Origin: Photobacterium aphoticum
GTDB lineage: Bacteria > Pseudomonadota > Gammaproteobacteria > Enterobacterales > Vibrionaceae
DNA length: 61,266 bases
Assembly: GCF_001029435.1 (NCBI RefSeq)
Contig: NZ_LDOV01000042.1
Coordinates: 1-61,266, forward strand
Direction: 5' to 3'
Below the pieces are notes generated by a model. That model was not told where the DNA came from and searched no databases. It saw nothing but the letters and a program-made list of their open reading frames with translations. Each line of letters starts with the position of its first letter. Position 1 is the first letter of the stretch. Shown one piece after another: positions 1 through 8,507 of this stretch. A program made the translations under genes and the position numbers.

Positions 1-21
1 CACCTTAAGTGAACGGCATTA
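1..21. repeat. Terminal inverted repeat, left copy
   Basis: The first bases, CACCTTAAGTGAACGGCATT plus one more A, are the exact reverse complement of the last 21 bases of the window. Beyond the exact core both sides also share a weaker CCCTTTTTATTT block 20 to 26 bases further in. This looks like the end of a dispersed element such as an insertion sequence terminus, but no transposase is present, so the element itself is not seen. Confidence 0.75.
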
Positions 22-96
22 AGCGCATGACGCTTCCCTTTTTATTTGCATGTTCCGTTCTGAATTATGCGGCTCTAATTTGAACCGCACAGTGGA

Positions 97-1416
97 TTAA
101 GCCTCCGGTGTCGCGTTATCCGCTTTCGCGAACAAGCTCTTCTCGTTGCTTTCCCCTTTGTCCATCATGGCGTTGTATTGCGCCACAGACGCTTCAAACT
201 GCTTCTTCTCTTTGCTTGGTACCGAAGAGGCCATTGGGATCTTCGCCGTCAGCGGGTTCACTGGCTTATTACGGATCAGGAATTCATAGTGAATATGCGG
301 GCCTGTTACACGGCCGGTAGCCCCAGCCAGCGCAATGCGTTGACCACGAGAGACCTTCTGGCCTTTCTTCACCAGAATGCGGCTGTTATGCAGGTAGCGG
401 GTGCGGTAGTTGGTGCCGTGTTGGATCACCACATATTTACCTGCGTACGGGTGGCTGACGGTTTGAATAACTACACCGTCACCGGTCGCCAGCACAGGCG
501 TACCCGTCGGGGTGGCAAAGTCTACCCCGTTATGCGGCGCAATACGGCCAGTGACCGGGTGACGGCGCTTAGGGTTAAACTGTGAGCTTACACGGTACTT
601 TTTGCCCGCTGCGTAAGGGTAGCGTAAGAAAGCACGTTGTAAACTGTCCCCGTTGGCATCATAAAAGTTGCCGTCACTGTGCAGGTAGGCAGTTGTGACG
701 GTGCCACGGTTATGAATACGGATCGCGCGGATTTCATGGGTACCCGTGAGTTTGTCATCGACAGACTGGCGAGACACCACGACTTCAAAGTCATCACCGG
801 CACGAATATCGCGGGTAAAGTTCAGCTTGTCTTTAAGCAGGCTGGTGATCTCGTAAATTTCAGTGGCATTCAGGCCGGCTTTTTGTGCCGAAACCGAGAA
901 GCTGCCATGAATTTCGCCCGTCGCGACCACATCGTTCCAGTCGCCCGGAATGCTGATTTCCTGCACTTCAAAGCCCGTGGCATCGGTACGTTGGTACGCG
1001 ACTTTCTGGGCGCTGTTGAACTCCAGCTCTAAGCGGTCGAGTTGGTTGTTTTGATCGTCCACCCAAAAGCGCAGACGGTTGCCTGGTTGCAGGGTATCGA
1101 TTTTCAGGTGGTTCAGGTCGGCTTCCATCAGCTGCTGCATGGTGGAATACGGCAAGTTCAGACGGGCAAAAATTTCGCTCAGTGAGTCGCCTTTCTTAAT
1201 CGTGTAGGCGTAACGTGGCGGATTTACTTCCGTCAGGTCATCGGTCGCTTTTGGCGTCCATGGCGTGGAATTGATGATCAGGTTCAGCGGGATAGCCTGA
1301 TTCGTTGGCGTATTGTGGGTGATAAACGCGGCCACAGTCAGTAACGACAAGCCTGCGAGCCCGAAATATTTCGGCGACATCCATTTGCGTGCTGCTGCCG
1401 ATTTTGGAGTAAACAT
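97..1416 (-). CDS. mepM: M23 murein DD-endopeptidase (MepM/Shy type)
   Basis: Likely cuts D-Ala-meso-DAP cross-links of peptidoglycan in the periplasm so that new wall can be inserted. The 439-residue protein starts with a short basic stretch and one membrane segment (about residues 17-34). A LysM/OapA-like domain follows (about 68-120), then a central beta domain, then a C-terminal M23 (LytM) domain. The zinc site is visible as H295-x3-D299 (HNGVD) and the HxH motif at 374-376 (GPHIHYEF). Length and order match E. coli MepM and Vibrio ShyA/ShyC. Which Shy paralogue this is cannot be decided here. It stands alone, with a long non-coding stretch upstream. Confidence 0.9.
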   Translation of the reverse strand: MFTPKSAAARKWMSPKYFGLAGLSLLTVAAFITHNTPTNQAIPLNLIINSTPWTPKATDDLTEVNPPRYAYTIKKGDSLSEIFARLNLPYSTMQQLMEADLNHLKIDTLQPGNRLRFWVDDQNNQLDRLELEFNSAQKVAYQRTDATGFEVQEISIPGDWNDVVATGEIHGSFSVSAQKAGLNATEIYEITSLLKDKLNFTRDIRAGDDFEVVVSRQSVDDKLTGTHEIRAIRIHNRGTVTTAYLHSDGNFYDANGDSLQRAFLRYPYAAGKKYRVSSQFNPKRRHPVTGRIAPHNGVDFATPTGTPVLATGDGVVIQTVSHPYAGKYVVIQHGTNYRTRYLHNSRILVKKGQKVSRGQRIALAGATGRVTGPHIHYEFLIRNKPVNPLTAKIPMASSVPSKEKKQFEASVAQYNAMMDKGESNEKSLFAKADNATPEA

Positions 1417-2054
1417 AAAAAAGAACTCGTCGCTTTTATTTTCAGTGCATTCTTAGCGGTCATCGATACCGGCAAAAAACCGGTATCGGTACTTTTCGGT
1501 ATGTGCGTGAAGCAACATCCCACTTTTTTGTGATAATAGTTTGCCATAGGAAGACACCGGATGGGGGCGAAAGGTTCCTTAAAATGCAAAAAAATAGTGT
1601 TATAAGAGAAAAGTTCTTAAATTTGTGATTTAGGTATCGTTTTTCTTGGTTTTTTATTGTTCAGTGCAGTAAAAGCACAATAAAGCCATACTTTACACGC
1701 CTCTGACATAATTAATTGGTATGAAATATTGAGATGTTTGTCACTAAAACTGTGTAAAAACAAGGTGTTTGAGTGGGTTTTGGGTGCGAAAAGTGACGTA
1801 AATTTGACGAATATTTGGTTACATTCGGAAAAATAATGCGCGTATTGCGCTGTTGACAATGGCTTATCCTTTTCTCCTTTTTCAGCAGTACTTTTTTATG
1901 CTCGCTTGCTTAACGCATCTTGTTTAGCGGTATTTTGCCGTGTTGTTTGTCGTTGTCGATAACGTATTCGTGTAACGAGATAACGAGATAACGAGATAAC
2001 GAGAAACAGGAGAGAAGAGATAGAGAAGTATTGGAGTGTGGCTGAACGCTAAAA
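1417..2054. other. Intergenic region with four 8-bp tandem repeats
   Basis: About 640 bases separate mepM from the cold-shock-like gene. Short open frames here have no plausible composition or ribosome site. The one clear structure is a perfect TAACGAGA repeat, four copies in tandem, at 1973-2004. The mepM promoter must lie near the left edge. Confidence 0.6.
1973..2004. repeat. TAACGAGA x4 tandem repeat
   Basis: Four exact head-to-tail copies of the 8-mer TAACGAGA. The unit is not a multiple of three and lies outside any gene. Confidence 0.9.
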
Positions 2055-2081
2055 CAAAAATGGCAAGGTCATGCCTTGCCA
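2051..2081 (-). terminator. Rho-independent terminator of the cold-shock-like gene
   Basis: Arms TGGCAAGG (2061-2068) and CCTTGCCA (2074-2081) enclose a 5-base loop. Read on the minus strand they are followed by TTTTTGTTTT. This sits 11 bases beyond the stop codon of the 66-residue gene. Confidence 0.8.
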
Positions 2082-2091
2082 TTCTCTTTCA

Positions 2092-2292
2092 TCAGATAAA
2101 GCGAATTTTAACCGCTTGCAGTTTATTGCTTGAGTCATCCATGATGAACTCGACCAAGCTACCCGATGCCGGTTGACCTTTGGTCATGATGTTTGCGGCA
2201 GTAAAGCTAATGTCACCACCCAAATCACATGTGATAAGGCCTGTGTTGTTGACAGGGTTGAAGCTACGGATAATACCAGTTTCTGAATGCAT
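2092..2292 (-). CDS. Small cold-shock-domain-like protein
   Basis: A 66-residue protein about the size of a Csp protein. The opening, a short lead followed by GIIRSFNPVNNTGLI, resembles the first beta strands of cold-shock domains (G-x-VKWFN-x3-G-x-I). The aromatic RNP1/RNP2 residues of classical CspA are mostly missing, so nucleic-acid binding is only inferred. An AAAGGAAA ribosome site precedes the ATG. The gene has its own terminator and a leader hairpin, and no operon partner. Confidence 0.55.
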   Translation of the reverse strand: MHSETGIIRSFNPVNNTGLITCDLGGDISFTAANIMTKGQPASGSLVEFIMDDSSNKLQAVKIRFI

Positions 2293-3042
2293 GTTTTATT
2301 TCCTTTCTGCACACACGCAACGACCGAGGGCTCAGCCTGGCTGAGTGTTATTCGGTATAAAAGCGTATGTGGCTATCAGTTGAGTACAAATACAATGATG
2401 CCGTTCTGTCGAACGCGCGATTGTCTTGCCCGCTAATCCTGTCATTCATTGACGATCCTAGAGGGTACTCATTGACCTTCCTATTGAGCGTCAGGAGCTC
2501 ACCTAACTCGCTGACTCATCACTGATGATCACTTGCAACTTAGTGAAAACAGTGGAAAAAATAATAGTGATAATCTTCTGGGGAGGGTTACTTACTTTGG
2601 CGAGAAGTGAGGTATTTTCCTCGAAAATCATTATAGGTCTGAGTAACAGACCGCTAAACAGTAATCTTAATTGCGTGACTTGTAAATACACTTAATTACA
2701 AAAATCTGTGAATTTGATTGGGTTTTTATCGTCGATAGCGGCGTAAAAAGGGGTATCACCCACGAGGAAGGCAAGCAAATGAAGCGGTTAAGACGAGTCA
2801 AAGGCAGAGTGAAAAGTGTCAGGCGTTTATTTTTCCAGTCTAAAAATAAAACGATATAACGGTAATTCGTCGTGAAGAAGGCGAAAATACCGATATGAAT
2901 TGCTGCTATTTTAAACAATATTTATGAAGGCCTGACTAATTACTCACACAACCATGACGTAGGAAGCCGACCTGCCAGCGTAAGATGATGGCATGAATTG
3001 AAAGCGTCATCACGCTCAGACAAGTAATGATGAGGAACCAAA
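2293..3042. other. Intergenic region, leader hairpin near left edge
   Basis: Roughly 750 bases without a convincing gene. The short frames read mostly as low-complexity translations without ribosome sites. A perfect hairpin CTCAGCC-T-GGCTGAG lies at 2331-2345, in what would be the 5' leader of the cold-shock-like gene. The nlpE promoter should lie near the right edge. Confidence 0.5.
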
Positions 3043-3636
3043 ATGAAAAAAATCGTACTGATGTGTGCCACCGCTGTATGGCTATTAGCGGGATGTGATC
3101 AGCAACCAGCGTCTTCATCGACTGCCGATGCGGAAAAAGCCCCGGCGGCGGTAGCGTCTCAAGAGGCTACACCTGCTAGTGATCATGTTGAAAAGAACGG
3201 CATGTTATCTCAGTTAGACCAACCGGCAGATGCGGCGGTGGATAAAGATCTTGTAAAGGATGAAGCAGAAGCCAATGCCGTAGCGGCTAACGAGGCGGTT
3301 GATCCTGCCCACACCAGCCAAAATGCGTTGGATTGGAACGGCACTTATACCGGTATTTTGCCGTGTGCCAGTTGCGAAGGGATCAAAACCGAAGTGGTAC
3401 TGCACAAAGATGGTACATACAGCTTAACGGAAATGTACCTGGGTGAAGCCGGTGACGCGTATGAATATGAAGGTTCATTTAACTGGAATGCTGCCGGCAA
3501 TACCATCGCATTACCGGGTGTGGGCGAAAACGGTGCGAAGTTCTTCGTGGGTGAAAACCAACTATTCCGTTTGGATCAAGACGGCAACCGCGTAACTGGC
3601 GACTTGGCGGAGCACTACATCCTGAAAAAGCAGTAA
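3043..3636 (+). CDS. nlpE: NlpE-type outer-membrane lipoprotein
   Basis: Envelope lipoprotein of the NlpE/CutF family, which in E. coli senses surface contact and lipoprotein-sorting or redox stress and signals to Cpx. A lipobox (LLAGC) ends the signal peptide at residue 18. A low-complexity Ala/Glu/Asp linker runs to about residue 95, and the NlpE N-terminal domain fills the rest, including the CxxC of LPCASCEG. The C-terminal OB-fold domain of E. coli NlpE is absent. No cpx genes are nearby. A strong terminator follows. Confidence 0.85.
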   Translation: MKKIVLMCATAVWLLAGCDQQPASSSTADAEKAPAAVASQEATPASDHVEKNGMLSQLDQPADAAVDKDLVKDEAEANAVAANEAVDPAHTSQNALDWNGTYTGILPCASCEGIKTEVVLHKDGTYSLTEMYLGEAGDAYEYEGSFNWNAAGNTIALPGVGENGAKFFVGENQLFRLDQDGNRVTGDLAEHYILKKQ

Positions 3637-3683
3637 TACGCACGACGTCGTTAAGCAGAAAGACAACAGAGTATTACGAAAGC

Positions 3684-3726
3684 ACAGCGGGGCCGTTTAC
3701 ATCACGGCCCCGCTGTTCTTTTTTGA
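3684..3726 (+). terminator. Terminator of nlpE
   Basis: A 13-bp perfect stem (3684-3696 with 3704-3716) with a 7-base loop is followed by a T-rich tract. It is one of the strongest hairpins in the window. Confidence 0.9.
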
Positions 3727-3842
3727 GGGGAGGGCAATATGGCATTGCTCGAATGCGATTTCCTGAATGCTATTGCCTAAATGCTATTGCTTAAATGCGA
3801 TGACTTGAAGGTGAGTGGCCGTTAACGACCGACCGCTGACGA

Positions 3843-4997
3843 CTAACGATGCAGCACCACGTCGGTTTGTGGTACGCAGCAACACGCCAGTACCGTGCCC
3901 GCTTCACGCTCTTCGTCACGAAGCGCACGTGCTGGTGGTTGATCAACCAAGCCAGAGGCTAAGGTGATTTTGCATGCGCCACAGATCCCTGCGCGACAAC
4001 GATGCGCGAGCGCTAATCCTGCCGCTTCTGCTTGTTCCAGTAATGAAGACTGGTTGTCGCCTGTGAACTGATCGTCATCAATGGTGATGGTCACCGTTTT
4101 ATGGGAAGCAGGCGCAGAGGCTGTATTCACGTGGTCGCTAGACGCATCTTGTGACGGCGTGCGATCCGGGTAGTGAGGCGGGGTTTGGTATTCCAGCACC
4201 TCAACCGTATCACCGGCACGGATCATCCCTTCATTTAACGCCACCAAATTCTGTCCAAAATACACATCCCCGTTGTCATCCGCGCGGAACGTCAGCAACG
4301 TCTGCAAGGGTTCTTGTTGCGGGTTAAAGGTGCCGGTTTTCGGATCCACCGTGGTCAGAATACAGCGGGCGCAAGGTTTGATGTTCTCAAACTCCACCTC
4401 ACCAATACGGATGCGTTTCCAGCTGTCTTCTGCAAACGGCGTAGTGCCTGATACCACCAGGTTCGTTCGAAACTGCGCCATGGTGTGGGTCATCGGGCTG
4501 CGGGCGTTAAGCACTGTTAATGAGGCCTCGCTGATCACCAGTAGGGGATAGCCATCAGCAAAGCTCACATTTTGTTGGATTTTCGGGCGAACACGTTGAG
4601 ATTGCTCACCGGTAAACAGCAGCTGTACCGGTTCACCAATGATGGCGCTGAACCATGCATCGGCCGCGTCTGTGGTGTGATGCGCCGAAAAGGAATCGCC
4701 CCAGACCGTCGCGGGCGCGGCTGTCATCGAGAATTCCGCGTAAGAGAGAGACAGCGGGGCACAATCAGGTGCCGTCACAATCAGGCCGTGTGGCACAATC
4801 GAGGCAGTGACATTCACCAGCTGTGGGTATTTACGGGCGGTGATCATTTTGCCGGCAGGCGAGGCAATCATGAATCGGCGATCAAAGCAGATCCCTTGTT
4901 TTTCTACCCATGCCTGAGACTGGCTTAAACCCGCGATGGATTTAATGGGAAACACATTGATCTGACTGAGCTGGGCTGGAGATGTAGCGTGACTCAC
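3843..4997 (-). CDS. ycbX: MOSC domain protein with C-terminal 2Fe-2S ferredoxin
   Basis: Resembles E. coli YcbX, a molybdenum-dependent reductase of N-hydroxylated base analogues. The 384-residue protein has an N-terminal MOSC beta-barrel (about 8-120) and a MOSC domain (about 130-270). The probable Mo-ligand cysteine is in KPCARC (C209 or C212). A linker leads to a plant-type 2Fe-2S domain (about 300-384) with C334, C339, C342 and a cysteine among 372-374. The fusion lets the protein take electrons directly from a partner reductase, which is not encoded nearby. Confidence 0.88.
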   Translation of the reverse strand: MSHATSPAQLSQINVFPIKSIAGLSQSQAWVEKQGICFDRRFMIASPAGKMITARKYPQLVNVTASIVPHGLIVTAPDCAPLSLSYAEFSMTAAPATVWGDSFSAHHTTDAADAWFSAIIGEPVQLLFTGEQSQRVRPKIQQNVSFADGYPLLVISEASLTVLNARSPMTHTMAQFRTNLVVSGTTPFAEDSWKRIRIGEVEFENIKPCARCILTTVDPKTGTFNPQQEPLQTLLTFRADDNGDVYFGQNLVALNEGMIRAGDTVEVLEYQTPPHYPDRTPSQDASSDHVNTASAPASHKTVTITIDDDQFTGDNQSSLLEQAEAAGLALAHRCRAGICGACKITLASGLVDQPPARALRDEEREAGTVLACCCVPQTDVVLHR

Positions 4998-5040
4998 AAG
5001 ACTCTTCCTTTCTTATTATGTGATGACACGCAGCATAACA

Positions 5041-5065
5041 AAAAAGGTGCACAAGGCACCTTTTT
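5041..5065 (-). terminator. Terminator of trxC (works in both directions)
   Basis: The stem AAAAAGGTGC / GCACCTTTTT has a 5-base loop and A and T tracts on the two sides. A second small hairpin, CACTGCA/TGCAGTG, follows at about 5070-5088, closer to the trxC stop. Confidence 0.8.
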
Positions 5066-5118
5066 ATTCCACTGCAAAACGTGCAGTGTGGAGAACATCA
5101 TCTTTATAGGATGAATCG

Positions 5119-5553
5119 TTATTTGGTCAGCGCTTGGTTTAGCCACTGATCAAACTGGCTTTTTGGTAAGGCGCCATTAATGGTGTCAGCCAGCTGGCCG
5201 TTCTTAAAGACCATAATGGTAGGAATACTGCGAATACGGTACTGCGCAGCCAACGCTTGTTGTGCTTCCGTGTCAATTTTCACGAAACGCACGTTACCGT
5301 CACGTTCTTTAGCGACATCCTCAAACACAGGGGCAAAACCGACGCATGGATTACACCATGGGGCCCAAAAGTCGACAACCACCGGTTTGTCGCCCTGCAA
5401 TAGGGTTAGAAAGTTGTCTGTTGTGCCTTCAATAGGCATGCCGTCGAGTAGACGATCTTTACACGCACCACAGGTCGCAACTTCGTTTACGCGTTCGGTC
5501 GGAATACGGTTCATCGACTTGCAGTGTGGGCAACGGGTAGTCATTGTGGTCAT
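5119..5553 (-). CDS. trxC: Thioredoxin 2 (TrxC) with WCNPC active site
   Basis: Cytoplasmic thiol-disulfide reductase with an N-terminal zinc finger. The zinc ligands are C8/C11 and C28/C31, and the thioredoxin fold occupies residues 40-144. The length matches TrxC. The active site reads W66-C67-N-P-C70, where E. coli TrxC has WCGPC. I checked the asparagine codon (AAT on the minus strand) directly in the bases. The change sits between the redox cysteines and may shift the redox potential. It lies upstream of ycbX on the same strand, but a terminator separates the two. Confidence 0.92.
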   Translation of the reverse strand: MTTMTTRCPHCKSMNRIPTERVNEVATCGACKDRLLDGMPIEGTTDNFLTLLQGDKPVVVDFWAPWCNPCVGFAPVFEDVAKERDGNVRFVKIDTEAQQALAAQYRIRSIPTIMVFKNGQLADTINGALPKSQFDQWLNQALTK

Positions 5554-5694
5554 AGTAAGCGTTCCATATCTGTTTAAGTACGCTTTACTCTAACGACTAC
5601 CCAGGAAATAAAACAGTCGGAAATTCAGATTGTATTGATAGACAGAATCTATCGTTCAATCCCTCCTCTACGAGGTGATAACAGTCAGCCACAA

Positions 5695-5892
5695 TCAGTG
5701 GATAAGCCCAAGTTCTTTCGCTTCTTCAATGGTCAGGCCGCTGGCTCTGATATCACGAAGCATTTCAATACGGCGGCGCGCTTCCGCTTGCTGGCGTTTG
5801 TACTGAGAGATATTGGATGCGGTTTCATCTTTGAAGTCCCACTTTGAGGACACATCGGCAATCTCGTTATGGTCGATAGAGTTGATAGACAC
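5695..5892 (-). CDS. Conserved-looking small protein, GTG start
   Basis: A 65-residue soluble protein that I do not recognise with confidence. The start is GTG, supported by a perfect GGAGGT ribosome site (complement at 5897-5902) five bases away. The N-terminal half is acidic. The C-terminal half is a basic amphipathic helix rich in Arg and Glu (about 33-49), ending in TIEEAKELGL. This resembles short DUF3545/PA3496-type proteins of gamma-proteobacteria only loosely. It has no operon partner. Confidence 0.6.
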   Translation of the reverse strand: MSINSIDHNEIADVSSKWDFKDETASNISQYKRQQAEARRRIEMLRDIRASGLTIEEAKELGLIH

Positions 5893-6297
5893 AATTACCT
5901 CCTAAAGAAACCCTGTATCGAATTCCACCTATGTGTATCAGACGAATTTGGTCCCGTTAAGATGTTAAAATCCACTTTGTGACTTGTCCCAAAATTGTGC
6001 AATTTCGCGCAAATGTTGCTTTGCACGGGCTACAAACAGGAGTAGTGTTGATGGTTCCCCGCCCTGATAAATGCCCCTTAAATTGCTCAACTTTCATCCA
6101 CTATAAAAATCCCGAATTTTTGTCTGTCCTGCCATTTTGTTCCCAACGAATGATGCCGAGATAAAAAGTTTACAAACAGCCACTTATGCAACAATCTGCC
6201 TTTACTTTGTGCGCGTTGATTTAATCGTGTTCAAACAATCAAGAAACGACAAAAAAGCATTTACAGCCCCGCCGTTGTCTCGTATTATTCGCGGCAT
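5893..6297. other. Intergenic region upstream of tRNA-Ser
   Basis: About 400 bases between the small GTG-start gene and the tRNA. Apart from the tRNA promoter at the right edge I see no gene; the short frames have no ribosome sites. Confidence 0.5.
6260..6288 (+). promoter_or_regulatory. Promoter of tRNA-Ser
   Basis: A -35 box TTTACA (6260-6265) and a -10 box TATTAT (6283-6288) are spaced by exactly 17 bases. The -10 is followed by a GC-rich discriminator (gcggc) as in stringently controlled stable-RNA promoters. The tRNA begins 9 bases after the -10. Confidence 0.75.
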
Positions 6298-6388
6298 GGA
6301 GAGATGGCTGAGTGGTTGAAAGCACCGGTCTTGAAAACCGGCATACGTTAATAGCGTATCTAGGGTTCAAATCCCTATCTCTCCGCCA
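6298..6388 (+). tRNA. tRNA-Ser (anticodon UGA)
   Basis: A 91-base class II tRNA with a long variable arm and an encoded CCA end. The acceptor arms GGAGAGA / TCTCTCC pair fully. The anticodon loop contains TGA between CCGGTCT and AAACCGG, and the T arm has GGTTCAAAT. A terminator follows within 10 bases. This tRNA borders the AT-rich patch that carries dgt. Confidence 0.97.
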
Positions 6389-6394
6389 CATATT

Positions 6395-6426
6395 AAAAAG
6401 CCGCTGAGAAATCAGCGGCTTTTTTG
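6395..6426 (+). terminator. Terminator of tRNA-Ser
   Basis: The stem is AAAAAGCCGCTGA / TCAGCGGCTTTTTT with a GAAA loop, directly behind the tRNA 3' end. Confidence 0.9.
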
Positions 6427-6783
6427 CATTTGTTACGCGCTAAATGACGGGATTTTGTAAATCCCTCCGTGGATGCACGCCCAGCACTCCGCCATATTCA
6501 AAGCCCCGACCACGCGTCCCCGCCGTAATATCTAACTATTGATCCTGTGCGTCCCGTACTTCACTTGAACTGCCGGTTTCTACGCCATTACATCAAACCG
6601 TGATATAGAAATGATGATGAAATTGTAGAATGTGATATATCGAATGATTCTTCTTCTGGTTTTCCTGTTTTCAGTGATATCTATCAATATCAATGGGTTA
6701 TCTTCGATGTTATTATGCACTCATGACAATATGTAGAGTTGTAATATAGATGGATTCTATAATATCAATCAGTTGGAAATAGT
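6427..6783. other. Leader region of dgt, composition shift
   Basis: No gene is seen. Base composition drops from ordinary to visibly AT-rich at about 6600, marking the edge of probably acquired DNA. An inverted repeat TGATAT-N6-ATATCA at 6675-6692 is a possible operator for dgt. Confidence 0.5.
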
Positions 6784-8247
6784 ATGAATTATAAAGAAAA
6801 GCTAAAATCTGATAGATTTCGATCTTCCACAATTGGAGGTCGAGATTTCAACGAAGAAATGGAAAGTGATCGCGGTAGAGCAGTGAATTCTGCGGCAGTA
6901 AGACGCTTACAACAGAAGACACAAGTTTTCCCTTTAGAATCTAATGCAGCAGTTCGAAGTCGCTTAACGCACTCGCTAGAAGTTCAGCAGGTCGGTCGTT
7001 ACATAAGCAAAATTATTCTCAAAGAGCTGAGCAAGCACGGGATTGATCTCGCGGAGCAATCGGAGGGCTTTGTTAGTGCTGTCGAGGTATCATGTTTACT
7101 ACATGATATCGGTAACCCACCATTTGGGCATTTTGGCGAAGAAGCTATTAATCTATGGACAAAGACCTTTCTTGCTAAATTAATAAATGATGCTTTTGGT
7201 GAGGAGCCAGAATGCCAGAAATTAATTAAGGACCTTTGTAATTTTGAAGGTAACGCGCAGGGAATCAGACTACTACATCAAATCCAAGCTTTGAATCTTA
7301 CATATACGCAATTGGCTTGTTTGGTAAAATATACTAGAGCTGCTTACGAAGATAAGCCTTCTACTGATGATGGATTCTGCTACAGGAAAAAAAAGCCAGG
7401 CTTTTACCTAACGGAAGAAGCTCTGTATAAATCTATACAAGAAAAGCTTGGTATTGAAGATGGTGCGAGATTCCCTCTAACTTATATTATGGAAGCTGCG
7501 GATGATATATCTTACTGTATCGCAGATGTTGACGATGCAGTCGACAAAGGTATTCTTTCAATAGATAAACTTCATTCTGAAATAGCGAGAATATGGGAAT
7601 CTTTTCGTGGTAAAGAGGGTGTTGATGATACTGTTGTTGATGAAGGGTACTTGCTAACAATTTCTGAAAAAGCTATGGAAAAAGCCAAGGAGCAGAAATT
7701 CAATAGCAACCATGCTTATATTTTGACTCTTCGTACTACTTTAGTTAATGATCTTGCGCACTATGCAGCTAGTCGCTATGTTGAAAACCATGATTTGGTT
7801 TTTTCAGGGGCTTTTGATGAGTCTCTGCTCGATGGGTGCGACAAGTATAACCTAGCAACTGAGACTTTAAGGCTTCTATCTGTAGATAATGTATTTAATC
7901 ACGCTGAAGTAGAAAACTTGGAGTTAAAGGGATATGCCGTAATCTCTGGTTTACTGGAAATCTACTCTCCACTGATCAAACTATCATTTTCGGAGTTTAA
8001 GACTTTAGCACAAAGTAACAGATTAAAGAGCCATCCGATTGAAACACGTTTATTTCATAAGCTATCAAGTAAGCATAAGAACACTTACTTTTCGGTAGTG
8101 TCCGATCTTTATGACGTAGATACTCCGTCAAATGCTCAGAGGTTAACTGAGATCTATCATCGTTCGAGGTTGGTAATTGATTATATTAGTGGAATGACGG
8201 ATGGTTTTGCTTTGGAAGAATATCAAAACCTAAGCGCATCGAAGTAA
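6784..8247 (+). CDS. dgt: dGTP triphosphohydrolase (dGTPase)
   Basis: Hydrolyses dGTP to deoxyguanosine and triphosphate. The 487 residues align well with E. coli Dgt (505) over the whole length, for instance ESDRGR near 27-32, RLQQKTQVFPLE at 41-52 and NPPFGHFGE at 111-119. The HD metal site is visible: H63 (LTHS), H107-D108 (LLHDIG) and D240/D241 (MEAADDISY). Codon use is AT-rich, unlike the genes on either side, and the gene stands alone beside a tRNA, which suggests acquisition. Some dGTPases protect bacteria from phage by depleting dNTPs. That role is possible here but not shown. Confidence 0.95.
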   Translation: MNYKEKLKSDRFRSSTIGGRDFNEEMESDRGRAVNSAAVRRLQQKTQVFPLESNAAVRSRLTHSLEVQQVGRYISKIILKELSKHGIDLAEQSEGFVSAVEVSCLLHDIGNPPFGHFGEEAINLWTKTFLAKLINDAFGEEPECQKLIKDLCNFEGNAQGIRLLHQIQALNLTYTQLACLVKYTRAAYEDKPSTDDGFCYRKKKPGFYLTEEALYKSIQEKLGIEDGARFPLTYIMEAADDISYCIADVDDAVDKGILSIDKLHSEIARIWESFRGKEGVDDTVVDEGYLLTISEKAMEKAKEQKFNSNHAYILTLRTTLVNDLAHYAASRYVENHDLVFSGAFDESLLDGCDKYNLATETLRLLSVDNVFNHAEVENLELKGYAVISGLLEIYSPLIKLSFSEFKTLAQSNRLKSHPIETRLFHKLSSKHKNTYFSVVSDLYDVDTPSNAQRLTEIYHRSRLVIDYISGMTDGFALEEYQNLSASK

Positions 8248-8333
8248 TTGATATAACAATCTGTTTAAGAGTGATTCTGGACTTGATCCGTTTTACTGTG
8301 CATTGATTGAAGTGCCATAAGATGCTCCCACCC

Positions 8334-8363
8334 GTTCAGGTGTAGTGCCGACTATACCTGAAC
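8334..8363. repeat. 13-bp hairpin downstream of dgt
   Basis: The arms at 8334-8346 and 8351-8363 (GTTCAGGTGTAGT / ACTATACCTGAAC) pair with one G-T wobble around the loop GCCG. No T-run follows, so it is not a classical terminator. It lies close to the right edge of the AT-rich patch. Confidence 0.7.
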
Positions 8364-8507
8364 ATACCATATGCTTTATGTAGACGACGTTATTGTTCGG
8401 AGGTTGCATGAGTATCAAAGAATCTGATTGTTAGGTGTTTTGCGAAATACCAAACAACGGTTCAGAACACGACTTTTGCAGCCACATTCTGAACCATCAC
8501 CCGCTGA

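Noticed and set aside
1617..1859. An 80-codon frame upstream of mepM
   Set aside because: No ribosome site, low-complexity Phe/Lys/Asn composition and no recognisable pattern. Treated as non-coding.
6371..8500. Possible attachment-site repeat of the tRNA-Ser 3' end
   Set aside because: I looked for a second copy of the T-arm/acceptor end downstream of dgt and did not see one. An integrative element is therefore not claimed.
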